Assembly: GCA_002049455.2 (NCBI GenBank)
Contig: KV918985.1
Location: 62,001 to 126,000, forward strand
Direction of reading: 5' to 3'
Origin: Porphyra umbilicalis
Lineage: Eukaryota > Rhodophyta > Bangiophyceae > Bangiales > Bangiaceae
DNA length: 64,000 bases
Shown here in pieces: positions 21,386 through 30,969 of this stretch; position 1 is the stretch's first letter, and every line of letters begins with the position of its first letter. The position numbers and the translations under genes are program-made. Under the pieces are notes generated by a model. That model did not search any database and was not told where the DNA came from. It saw nothing but the letters and a program-made list of their open reading frames with translations.

Positions 21386-21639
21386 AGCCCGCCGCCGCCG
21401 CCGCCGCCGTCGCAGCCACCACCCGTCGCAGTCGCGGCGATGGCGGGCGCGACAGCGGCGGCAGCCGCGGCAGGGGAGGCGGCGGTGGCGCTGCCGGCGC
21501 CCTTCCCCGCTCCCAACGGCGGCGGAGCTCGTCCCCCATCAGACAGTGGCGGGGGCGAGGAGTTGGGGGGCACCGCAACGGGCGGGGCCCCCGTCAACGC
21601 TGCCGCCGCGTCGGCGCGGGGGCGGCGGCGCCTCGGACC

Positions 21640-22631
21640 ATGCCACATCGCGCGCGACGGGCGGTGCGGCCGCCGGCGGGGACACCCACACGCGCGCGCG
21701 GGGGGGTGGGTGGGGCTGGTCGCCTCGTCGGCGCGGCGGCCGACCGCGCCCCGGCTGTGTTGGTCGCGGGCGGTCGCGTACGGACGCGCGCGCAAGGGGT
21801 GTGTCGGGCGTGTGCGGCCGCCGCGGTGGTGACCCCGACGACAGCGGTGGTGCGGCCGTCGGCAGCTCCCGCCTGCCGTCCGAGAGCCCTCTCCTCCAGG
21901 ACGATGGGTCGCGAGCGTCTGCTTGAAAATTCGAACAGAATGTGCCTTGGTTGTCCCGTGGAGCGCCATCGCCGGACTTCACCACAAAATACAGTCGACG
22001 CGTCTGACCAGATCGACGTTTCCGGGGGTCTGAACGCACCACCCTCATTCTGAGGCAACTGACCCGGACATCCCACGAAAAGCGACGTACGGCGTCCGTA
22101 TGACCGCGGCTGACATGCTACAAACGAGAAAAGCTACAGAAAGTGCTGGACGCATGTTGCGCACCGAACCATGCCCAAAAGACCCGCAGCAGTGATCGAT
22201 ACACTGCGTACCGCCCGAAAAAGTGTGCACACGGGGCCAACCGCAAGTACTCCCGCGCGTGCACTGGAGAAAAAAAAAGTTATGTGTGTGACCCCATGCG
22301 CATGTTGATAAGTACCCTAGACTAAAGTCCAGGGAAATAGCTAGGTACATTAATTACGTAAAGTAGCTCCCCTATACTAACCTCCATACCTGGAAGTCTG
22401 GCGTTTTAGCTTCGTCGAGCACGCTCGGCTTTCAGGGCCGACGGCAAGGCTCGCCAAGCCCGTTCCTCTTCACATGGCTGCCCACACGACCAGACAACTC
22501 TCCGCACGGCCAGCCTTGCACTCTGTCCGACCTTCTCTTTCTTCCTAAACTCTCTTCATTGATCTTGGTGGTCGAGCATTCTTTTGTCTGCTCGGGTTGA
22601 CTCTGTTTTTTTGCGCAGGTCGAACCCGGGT
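21640..22631. promoter_or_regulatory. Upstream region of the dihydrouridine synthase gene
   Basis: GC content drops clearly from about 21900 to 22630, with AT-rich stretches around 22300-22400 (ACATTAATTACGTAAAGTAG). A pyrimidine-rich stretch at 22520-22615 precedes CGCAG at 22615-22619, 13 bases before the start codon, which could be an acceptor of a 5'-leader intron. No gene is seen. Confidence 0.4.
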
Positions 22632-24371
22632 ATGGTGGAAGCTACTGCACCACCTGCCGACGCGCCGCGGGTGGCGGACGCTGTCACCCCTATACCCGTT
22701 GACGTCCCTGTTGCTGTTGCCTCTCCTGTAGGTCCTGCAGCTGAGAGCTCAGCCGTTGCTGTTGTGCATCTGCCACCTCACGGGGTGCCGCAGACGGCCC
22801 CGCCCCAATCACCGGCGGCTGCTGCAGACGCCGCGGCCGTCAGTACAGGCGCAGCCTTTGCGTCCGGGACGCCGAACAGCCTGAAAGTGCGTTCCCCTTC
22901 GCTTAAACCCCCAGGGTCATCGGGTATCTCCCCCGTACCGCCATCTTCTTCCACGGCGCCCATGGCCACTGTGCGGGCGGCGCGAGCGCTGACGGCGGCG
23001 GGCGTGCAGGGCACGGCGGCTGCGATGGCCTCTGTGGGTGCCCCACCGGCGGCTGCTGGGGCCGTCGCCGCTGCCGCTCCCGCTCTTGCGGCGGCCGCTG
23101 TACCGGCGGTTGCCCGCCCCCTCCCCCCCCCCGGGCGGCGGGCACTCAACCCGTGGCCGTTTGGCCGGTACATCACTGCCCCCATGGTCGACGCGTCAGA
23201 GCTGCCGTTCCGGCTGTTGACGCGCCGCCACGGCGTGTCGCTGGCCTACACGCCCATGTTCCACGCGACGCTCTTCTCCACGTCCGCCCGCTACCGGTTG
23301 GAGCACTGGACGACCTGCGCGGCGGACCGGCCGCTGGCCGTACAGTTTTGCGCCAACGACCCTGCCACGCTCGTCGCCGCCGGCCGCTACGTGGACGGCG
23401 GTGAGTGTGACTTTATCGACCTCAACCTCGGCTGCCCGCAGGGGATTGCGCGCAAGGGGCGGTACGGGGCCTTCCTCCAAGACGACTGGGCGGCGATTGC
23501 GGCGCTCGTGTCGACGGCCGTGCGGGAGTTGACGACGCCCATCTCGGCCAAAATTCGGATCTTCCCCGACGTTGCCAAGACCGTTGCGTACGCGCGGATG
23601 ATCGAGGCGGCGGGCGCGTCGGTGCTCGCCGTCCACGGGCGGACGCGGGAACAAAAGGGCCGCACCGCGGGGCCTGCTGACTGGGAGGTGATCCGGGCGG
23701 TCAAGGCCGCCCTCTCCATCCCGGTGCTCGCCAATGGCAACGTGAACCACCGGGGCGATGCGGACGCGTGCTTGGCCACTACGGGCGCCGATGCGGTGTT
23801 GTCGGCGGTGTGGTTGCTCGAGAACCCCGCGTTATTTGCGGCCCCCGACGCGCCGTCTGCCGCGCTGGTCGACCGCATGGCCCTCGCGGAGGAGTACCTC
23901 CGCCTATGTGAGGAACACCCCGTGCCGATGCGGTGCGTGCGGGCGCATCTCTTCAAGCTAATGCGCTCCCGCCTCAACACATGCATGGAGGAAAACGGGT
24001 CACTCGGCAAGGCCAAGACTCTCGAAGAATTTCGGGGGGTGCTGCGCGTGCTCCGCGGCAAGTGCGACGACGGGGAACGGTTTGAGGTGCGCCAGCAGCG
24101 GCTGCGGCTGGAGGCGGCGGCGGCGGCAGACGCATCAACGGTGGCACCCATAGCAGCCGACGGTGTGGTCAAGGTGGCGGCGGCTGAACCGCCAGTAGAC
24201 GCGGTCGTGGCGCCGACAGGTGCGGCTACGCCTGTGCCGGCTGGGGGTGTGCCGCCACTGGCGGACGGGTCGACTGCGGTATCTGCACCCGTGTCCGGCC
24301 AGAAACGGCCGTGGGAGGCGCTGGCGACGGCGGGTGCATCCTCCGTGGTGGATGGGGCAGAGGGCTCGTAG
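22632..24371 (+). CDS. DUS1: tRNA-dihydrouridine synthase, Dus1 type (position 16/17)
   Basis: A 579-residue protein from the ATG at 22632; an earlier in-frame TTG is not a plausible start. Residues 1-170 are low-complexity Ala/Pro/Val. The FMN-binding TIM-barrel begins PWPFGRYITAPMVDASELPF. The Dus1 signature NLGCPQGIARKGRYGAFLQD carries the catalytic Cys268. Further hallmarks are KIRIF, VLAVHGRTREQKG and LANGNVNHRGD for flavin and phosphate binding. A helical C-terminal RNA-binding-like domain follows (RCVRAHLFKLMRSRLN). The tail is low-complexity and ends EGS. The enzyme reduces uridine to dihydrouridine in the D-loop of tRNA with NAD(P)H. The frame is unbroken. The low-complexity N-terminus may include a targeting signal, but none is clear. 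Confidence 0.9.
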   Translation: MVEATAPPADAPRVADAVTPIPVDVPVAVASPVGPAAESSAVAVVHLPPHGVPQTAPPQSPAAAADAAAVSTGAAFASGTPNSLKVRSPSLKPPGSSGISPVPPSSSTAPMATVRAARALTAAGVQGTAAAMASVGAPPAAAGAVAAAAPALAAAAVPAVARPLPPPGRRALNPWPFGRYITAPMVDASELPFRLLTRRHGVSLAYTPMFHATLFSTSARYRLEHWTTCAADRPLAVQFCANDPATLVAAGRYVDGGECDFIDLNLGCPQGIARKGRYGAFLQDDWAAIAALVSTAVRELTTPISAKIRIFPDVAKTVAYARMIEAAGASVLAVHGRTREQKGRTAGPADWEVIRAVKAALSIPVLANGNVNHRGDADACLATTGADAVLSAVWLLENPALFAAPDAPSAALVDRMALAEEYLRLCEEHPVPMRCVRAHLFKLMRSRLNTCMEENGSLGKAKTLEEFRGVLRVLRGKCDDGERFEVRQQRLRLEAAAAADASTVAPIAADGVVKVAAAEPPVDAVVAPTGAATPVPAGGVPPLADGSTAVSAPVSGQKRPWEALATAGASSVVDGAEGS

Positions 24372-24723
24372 AAGAAGGTCCGCTTCCCGAGCGTCCGACT
24401 TTTTGTGTCGTGGGTGCCGGGCGACAACGGAGCGGCGTACCCTTCGGCAGCGTCTTTTCTGGGCGACGCCTGTTTCAGTCAGCCCTCGTTCGTGCGCAGT
24501 GAGCCCCATCTTCGTGCAGCGCAGTACCACGGCTTGAGCCTTGGCGAGCCTCAGCGATGTCCGGCATTGAGCGTTACCATATGGTGGTAGCGGGCCTCAC
24601 CGCCGCGTCGGCCCGGCTGAACACAGCACTACGCCGGTGGTTCTGGAGAACGAAAAAAAAACGATCGCTTGTTCTCATATTGTACGGCGTACCCCGGTCG
24701 CGATCCAGCTCAGCAGCAGCATG

Positions 24724-24819
24724 CCCCCCTCCTCTCCTCGGCCCCCCTCCTCTCCTCGGCCCCCCCCCTCTCCTCGGCCCCCCTCCTCTCCTCGGCCCCC
24801 CTCCTCTCCTCGGCCCCCC
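24724..24819. repeat. 18-bp minisatellite
   Basis: Five or so consecutive copies of CCTCCTCTCCTCGGCCCC (one copy shortened), lying just 3' of the first CBM48 gene. The second CBM48 gene has only one related copy at the same place (near 26745-26762), so the array expanded after the duplication or contracted in the other copy. Confidence 0.85.
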
Positions 24820-24841
24820 TGTCCATTTCAACGTCCTCCCC

Positions 24842-25739
24842 CTACGAGATGGTGCAGCACCCGCTCTTTTGCTCTGGCAGCGGCGTCGGCGCCCTCGAGT
24901 CCCCGGCCCCGGGCCGCGGCGACGCCGCGTTCGTCTGTGCACTCTGCTTCGGCGGCCCCCGGATGACCCGCACGTTGTTCATCGTCTCCTCGTCGTCGCC
25001 GACCGTCGGGTGGCGGGTGCTGTGCTTCCACTCGCCGTCGACCACAAACTTGAACTCGTGGGTGCCCGCCGGCACGGGCGTCACGACCGACCACATGCCG
25101 CCACCCTCGTGGTACATTTGCACTGCGGGAAAGAACAAAAAAGCACATGAAAAATAAGGACAAAACAAGCGAGGCGAATGTCAGTGTCACAGTACAGCTG
25201 CAGAATAGTCAGGCAACGCACTCCAAAAATATGGAGGAGGAAGGAACAACGAAGACGCCTGCCACCCACGCTGCTACCCAACCACAAAGAGATGCCACCG
25301 CCGTAACCGCTGACATCAAATCGGGTACCGAAGTTCGCAGGCCGAAGCCGACACACCAGCCGCACCACCAAACGCGTCGTCGTCACGTACCCGGCATCCA
25401 CCCATTCCACGCGCCGCTCAGCTTCACGTCGTGCTCGGCGCCATCCGCCCACACAAACTCCGTCTTGACCATCACCTCCTCCTCCTCCTCTTCCTCCGCC
25501 GCCTCGTACGTCCCGTGCACTACCGCGCTCTTGGGCTGCATGCTCCCCGCGTCACCCGTTGGCACCCCCGCCGCGGCCGCATCCTCCACCGGGTCAAGCA
25601 CTGTCCCCCCAACAGGCATGGTGTCGGCCTCGGGCATTGCGCCCATGGCCGGCGGCGGAGGCGGGGCCGCCATCCCACCGCCCATCATCGGCGGCGGCGG
25701 CGGCGGCGGCGGGGGCGGGGGGGGCATCGCGCTGGCCAT
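24842..25739 (-). CDS. CBM48 (AMPK-beta glycogen-binding-like) protein with CaaX box, copy A
   Basis: Two exons, 25739-25391 and 25122-24842. The 268-bp intron has a GTACGT donor and CCCGCAG acceptor, and the spliced product has 209 residues. The N-terminus (MASAMPPPP) is a poly-Pro/Gly/Met region, followed by an acidic Glu run. The CBM48 domain begins KTEFVWADGAEHDVKLSGAW and continues NGWMP|VQMYHEGGGMWSV, then PAGTHEFKFVVDGEWKHS and NNVRVI. The key aromatic and Lys positions of the AMPK-beta carbohydrate-binding fold are kept (GAWNGW, KFVVDGEW). It lacks the C-terminal ASC domain of AMPK-beta. The protein ends GCCTIS: CTIS is a CaaX prenylation motif, with a preceding Cys that could be palmitoylated. 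I infer a membrane-anchored alpha-glucan-binding protein. The start is the ATG before the poly-Pro run. Confidence 0.8.
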
Positions 25740-26783
25740 AGTCAGGGAGGGAAGAGGGGGGGGAGGGGAGAGCAAACAGGAAAAAAGAGCAACCAACAGA
25801 GCGGCGTCGCCGCGACAGGAGACAGAGAAACAACAGATACACGCGACGGGTGCCACCGGAGCCGGCCGCGGGCAAGTGACCGAGCGAACGGGAAGAGTTG
25901 ACGACGCGCGCACGCGGTCGCGCCCACGCCCACGCACGGACGTGAGGCGACAGTGTTGACCGAGCGCCCAGACGACGGCGGCGACAGACGTGGGAGTCGT
26001 CGGGCTGGCGCGACCGAGCCACGCCGCTGGGTGACCGAGAGCCTGTTCGAGGCGCGCCGAGGGGCTCTCTGGCCGGTGTCTGCAACAGGCGGGCTTGCTG
26101 CGTGTGCTCTCCAGCAGCAGTTGTGGGGGGTGAAGTTGGCGCGGAACTGACAAATCGCTCCCACCGCCTCCAGAGCAGGCTGCCGGAGGCCCGTGGCTGC
26201 CTGTTCATCCGGCGTGCAAATTCGGCGCGATGTGTGGATAGGAATAGGATCACATGATTTGTGGGAGTAAGTCAGCGACACGTTAGCTCAAGTCCAGTTG
26301 TACGTCAGAGAGGCACCAGCCGGCTCATCCCGCCACACATATAAAACAACATATTATTGCTTCAGCACGTACAGCATCGACGGAGACGTCAGACTGTTCC
26401 AGGCGATGACATCGACAGACGCCACGCCTGCACCAACGGCTGTCCGAGAGGTCCGCTATGCCCAGTTTCGTTTCTGCAGCGCTCGCGCAGCGCCGTGATC
26501 GGGGACTTTGGAGGACATGAAGGTGACAACCAATACAAGCGGCGGTGCTGGTCCTCCGTGTCCGTCGTTCACGGCTCTTGGCGCCCGATGGGAACGACCT
26601 GGTCAACCTCCAACGGGCATTTGTGCTCTGCACGGGCGCGCGGCCAGTCCAACGCCGAGTGCGGCAGAATAAAAAAAAGCCAGCTCCTCCCTTCATATTG
26701 TTGTACGGGACACAATGTATTAAATGCAGTGCGGTGCGCCACCTCCTCACCTCGGCCCCCCTGTCCATTTCAACGTCCTCCCC
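25740..26783. other. Region between the two CBM48 copies
   Basis: About 1 kb, holding the promoter of copy A. GC is lower from about 26130 to 26730. Only short frames without domains occur. The last 35 bases before copy B match the sequence 3' of copy A, marking the edge of the duplicated block. Confidence 0.5.
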
Positions 26784-27785
26784 CTACGAGATGGTGCAGC
26801 ACCCGCTCTTTTGCTCTGGCAGCGGCGTCGGCGCCCTCGAGTCCCCGGCCCCGGGCCGCGGCGACGCCGCGTTCGTCTGTGCACTCTGCTTCGGCGGCCC
26901 CCGGATGACCCGCACGTTGTTCATCGTCTCCTCGTCGTCGCCGACCGTCGGGTGGCGGGTGCTGTGCTTCCACTCGCCGTCGACCACAAACTTGAACTCG
27001 TGGGTGCCCGCCGGCACGGGCGTCACGACGGACCACATGCCACCACCCTCGTGGTACATTTGCACTGTGGCAGGGCATGCAAAGGCACGCGGTCATCAGC
27101 AGCCGAAGAGAGAGAGCGGAACGAGTACGTGCGCACATGTCAGTGTCGGTGCAATAGCCAAGGGAGTACCGCTTCCGGACGAAGTCGTCTAGCACCTTCA
27201 TGTGAGCGCCGCGACCACAGACTCGGTAATCTCAAGCACCTGCCCCACCCTGAAAGGGAGTTCACATCCCCCACACATCCCAACTCCAGCACCGCCCGTA
27301 GCCCAACTGGCGGCGTCACCTTGACCTGAGACCTCACGCATCCTGCCCCACTACCTCGCGACTGCCCAACGACACCCCTCGCAAATGCAAACATGGCAAA
27401 CAGACCGCGCACACCCAAGCGGCTTACGTCACGTACCCGGCATCCACCCGTTCCACGCGCCGCTCAGTTTCACATCGTGTTCGGCGCCGTCCGCCCACAC
27501 AAACTCCGTCTTGACCATCACCTCCTCCTCCTCCTCCTCCTCCGCCGCCTCGTACGTCCCATGCACCACCGGGCTCTTGGGCTGCATGCTCCCCGCGTCA
27601 CCCGTTGGCACCCCCACGGCGGCCGCGTCCTCCACTGGGTCCAACACCGCCGCCGCCGCGGGCGCCATGTCGGCCTCAGGCATGGTGCCCATGGCCGGCG
27701 GCGGCGGCGGTGGCGCCATCCCGCCGGCCATCAATGCCGGCGGCGGCGGCGGCGGAGGGGGCGGGGGGGGCATCGTGCTCGCCAT
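26784..27785 (-). CDS. CBM48 (AMPK-beta glycogen-binding-like) protein with CaaX box, copy B
   Basis: Two exons, 27785-27437 and 27064-26784, of exactly the same lengths as copy A (349 and 281 bp), again giving 209 residues. The 372-bp intron has the same GTACGT donor and a GGCAG-like acceptor, but its sequence differs from that of copy A. The protein starts MASTMPPPP and differs from copy A mainly in the N-terminal low-complexity region (EADMAPAAAAVLDP versus EADTMPVGGTVLDP). The CBM48 part and the C-terminus GCCTIS are the same. The second exons are almost identical at the DNA level, with a few third-base changes near 27030-27045. This is a recent tandem duplicate of copy A, 1.9 kb away in the same orientation, and presumably has the same role as a membrane-anchored glucan-binding protein. 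Confidence 0.8.
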
Positions 27786-28839
27786 CGTGAGGGAGGGGGG
27801 GGGGAGAGAGAGGGCGGCGTCGGGTCCCGGCACGGGCACCGGACAAAGGGGGTGCCAACAACGTCGTCGGCGGGACGGCCGTCCAGGGGTCGCCGACAAC
27901 GACGGCGGGCACGCCGCGCACCGGCGAGGAGTCGCTACCGCCAAAGGGCAACGGCCACGGCGGCGCGGGTGCGACCGGCGGCCGGCGGGGGGCGCAACGG
28001 GCGGGCGGGCGTCACGACGGGCAGTCCAGCCCTCGTCGACGCGACACGTCGCCACCACGGGGCGGGCGGGCGGTCAAGCGCTCTGGGCGGGCGTGCACGG
28101 CGCGTGTGTGCGGGCGGCGCGCGGCCGACCGAGGGCCTCGCGCGCAGCGAGGGGGTGGGTGGGGGGCGGGGGGGGGGGGGGTCGGAGTGGTGGCAGCGCG
28201 GTGGGAGGTCGCGGCGGTGGCGGGACGCCCACCCCCCCACCCACGAGTCCACGCGCGCGGTTGAGAGCCGCGCGCGGCGCGCGAGCAGCGGGCGCTTGGC
28301 AGGGAGCAACCGCCGCGACGCGGCGTAGCGCCGAACTGACAAATCGCATTGGCCACCAGTGGTGCCGCCATCGAAGGCGTGGGTGAGGGTGGGGCCCGGA
28401 CCGTTTTTTCCGGTCGGAAGCGGGTGGCGCCTTGCCAGGCCGCCCTCTGAGGCCGCCGGGAGCGTGCCGCTGACAGAGCACAGCGCCCGAAAAACGGCTT
28501 GGGGGGGGGGTTGCGCCGACGGCGGGGCCGCCCCGCCCCAGCGGTCCCCGACGGACAGTCACCGACGGCCGCGTCGGCCGGCCGTTCAAACGTAATCGGT
28601 CACGGCCGGTGGTCGGGCGTCGAATCCGTCGAGGCGGACAGCAGCGGACAGTCGAATCAGTGTTGAGCTCAAGACTTTGATGCATATATTTTTCTCTTCA
28701 AGTCGTATTTCGTTTGTGGTTGCCGCGAGACTAAAGTAGGGTTGCTCAGAACGCCCGGGGGGTCGTTAAGGGCGTCGTTAAAGGCGTCACCAGCCCACAC
28801 GCCTCAAGTGTGCTTTAGGCGTGCGCAACGCAGTGGTGA
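27786..28839. other. GC-rich region upstream of CBM48 copy B
   Basis: The first 700 bp are very GC-rich, with G runs near 28160-28180 and chance frames on both strands. After 28600 the sequence becomes much less GC-rich (TGATGCATATATTTTTCTC near 28679). It probably includes the promoter of copy B. No gene is seen. Confidence 0.4.
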
Positions 28840-29504
28840 CTAACCGGGGGTGGGACACAAATGCCCTTTTGGGCCATGTTGACCCACATTCGGTGACGGA
28901 ATCGGCCTGTGCGGGGTCACACACGCACATTTTTCCCACAAACCTTTGTGAAGCGCGCTGCCTGCCCACTTGGGCGGCCAGACTCGGCGCAATGCTCTTC
29001 CTCTCGTCGAGACGCTTCTGGCGGTGTAACGACATCCAACCCCAGCAGACAAGAAGTACAGTGTGTATTCGACAATGCGACGCGGGGTCACTTTATAGTA
29101 GCCTGCTTCGAATTCACGTTTAGATCATTATTTGGGGAGTGTCACTGCAAGATTGGGCGCAATACCACCGTACAGTCATTGTCCGCTTGTAAAGCAGGGT
29201 GGCGCACTTTGTAGCCCACGTAAGAATTTACAGCTTATTGGACAATCCAGTCTAAAACCAACAGGATCAGAGGCCAACAGCACGCTCGATCGTGGAGTTC
29301 GGCGGCAAGTGGTCAGATCAGGAATCTAAGGACAAGGTACTCCTCAACAAGCGCTTCTGAAGAGGGCGTGGTGGGGGGGCGCCATGATTCCTTAGGTCTA
29401 ATTAGAATATCAAAATACTCGACCGCAAATCAAGCCTGCGAGATCGCTTTCAAGTGCTCTCATGCGTGTGGGCCCCCGCACTGGAGCGATCGAGTTCTGC
29501 TCAG

Positions 29505-29526
29505 TTATAAGATGGGCATCTTATAA
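29505..29526. repeat. 22-bp inverted repeat
   Basis: TTATAAGATG, GG, CATCTTATAA: perfect 10-bp arms, inside the low-GC segment. Confidence 0.85.
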
Positions 29527-29699
29527 GCGGGAGACATATAAGTGCGCAATGACTGTACTTGCGCCCGGTTGTGGTCTCGCTACTTGCACCCACTCAAAGC
29601 CAACGCGCTGCAAGCAAAAGGTGCCAAGGCCTACAGAGACGGTGTTCGCCATCAGCGCCATCAAACAAACCACAGAAAAAAAACAGCTCTTCAGCTGCG

Positions 29700-29891
29700 C
29701 TAGTCTTCGTCCTCTCCTGCGAGAACCATATCGACCTCCTGAGCGGTGGTGCTCACGTCATCATCGACGACAAACCACCTCTCCACCGCACGGCCTCTCT
29801 CTTCCTCCGACACCCCCACAAAGTCTTCAACCAAACCAGTGTTTGCCAACAGAGAGACCACCTCTGACACGTCCGTAAGGACGCTGTCAGC
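29700..29891 (-). CDS. Possible C-terminal exon of an unknown acidic protein
   Basis: This frame encodes an acidic, well-mixed sequence (SEVVSLLANTGLVEDFVG, EERGRAVERWFVVDDD, MVLAGEDED) ending in TAG at 29700. A possible acceptor (CTACCTGTAG) precedes it on the minus strand. The residue mix is not typical of chance frames here, but I find no upstream exon and no family. Confidence 0.2.
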   Translation of the reverse strand, partial: ADSVLTDVSEVVSLLANTGLVEDFVGVSEEERGRAVERWFVVDDDVSTTAQEVDMVLAGEDED

Positions 29892-30174
29892 TACAGGTAG
29901 AACCCCATGCAGCTGTGTGTGCACCACAGCGGCGATTTTATTAGTCGCGACTCAGAGACCCCGCCAACACGACTGGGGTAGTTGATGATCGGTGGGGGGG
30001 AAAGGGCCGCGGGCAAGCAGATGGTACTGTGGTTTGATGGTGGGGGGATGGTGTGCGGTGCGGTGGCGACAGAGGCTGTCTCACTGCATGACAACGGGGG
30101 CACTTGCTTTGTGTCTGGGTCAGCAGTCCCATGGAGTGACGTAGCTGCAGTGTATTTAATTGCAGTAATGACCG

Positions 30175-30207
30175 GCTCGTTTATACGACCCGGTCGTATA
30201 AACGAGC
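30175..30207. repeat. 33-bp perfect palindrome
   Basis: Arms GCTCGTTTATACGACC and GGTCGTATAAACGAGC around a single C. It lies just outside the right copy of the 110-bp inverted repeat, possibly as part of the same element. Confidence 0.9.
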
Positions 30208-30586
30208 GCCCTAGTATCGAATACACACTGTATGATCAACAAAGGTTTGTGGAAAAAATCTGCGTGTGTGACCCCGCACAGGCCGATTCCGTGACCGAAT
30301 GTGGGTCCACATGGCCCAAAATGGCACTTGTGTCCCACCCCCGGTTAGGCTGTGTCTTGACGGCGCATGCACGTGCACGTGATTGGGTCCGAATATGGAT
30401 ATAAGTCCGTCGCGCACGCGTGATTTGACCACCGCTGTCTTGACGGGCCATCAAAACTGTCGTGATTATTTAATAGATTGCTTGAAACGCAGCATCTGGA
30501 GTGGGCAGATCACATCTCACAACGATCGCAAGGAAGTTTATGACACAGCGCGGCTGCTATCCTACGTTGCCGCAACAACACAAGCG

Positions 30587-30814
30587 GGCCCCGCCGATGA
30601 GGATCCGCCTCATTGCAGTCACGTGGCCGCACGACACGATCCAGAGAGGGCCTCATAGTACCATGCACGCGGGGTCACGGGTCCAAGGAAGTAAGTAACA
30701 GGCCCCGCCGATGAGGATCCGCCTCATTGCAGTCACGTGGCCGCACGACACGATCCAAAGAGGCCTTCATAGTACCATGCACGCGGGGTCACGGGTCCAA
30801 GGAAGTAAGTAACA
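30587..30814. repeat. 114-bp direct tandem duplication
   Basis: Copies at 30587-30700 and 30701-30814 start GGCCCCGCCGATGAGGATCC and differ at only a few positions (near 30758-30768). A recent duplication in non-coding DNA. Confidence 0.9.
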
Positions 30815-30969
30815 GATACAGTGAGTAAGTATGGAACCTTTTTGGGAGTAACCCCTGAACTTCAAATTACATTACCTGATCCACACACGAACTTACCTCC
30901 CACGACTTCGTTGTAGAGGCAGACAGAGGCGCCGCCCTACAGGACCCTGCCCACAACCGGCTTGATGTC

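Larger units (their letters stand above)
28840..30349. repeat. Inverted ~110-bp repeats flanking a 1.3-kb low-GC segment
   Basis: The sequence at 28840-28949 (starting CTAACCGGGGGTGGGACACA) recurs in reverse complement at 30239-30349, with about a dozen differences. A shorter match (TACAGTGTGTATTCGA near 29056, reverse complement near 30217) continues the similarity after an interruption in the left copy. The interior has low GC and no clear protein. It could be a decayed DNA transposon or two insertions of one dispersed repeat. Confidence 0.7.

Noticed and set aside
22584-22631. Upstream extension of the Dus1 frame starting at 22584
   Set aside because: The codon there is TTG, not ATG, and a CGCAG site lies just before the first ATG.
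22605-22640. GGTCGAACCCGGGT looked like a tRNA T-arm
   Set aside because: No cloverleaf can be built around it and it lies at the start of the Dus1 coding region.
24724-24819. Regularly spaced repeats considered as a CRISPR-like array
   Set aside because: Units are directly abutting 18-bp copies with no spacers, and the genome is eukaryotic; it is a minisatellite.
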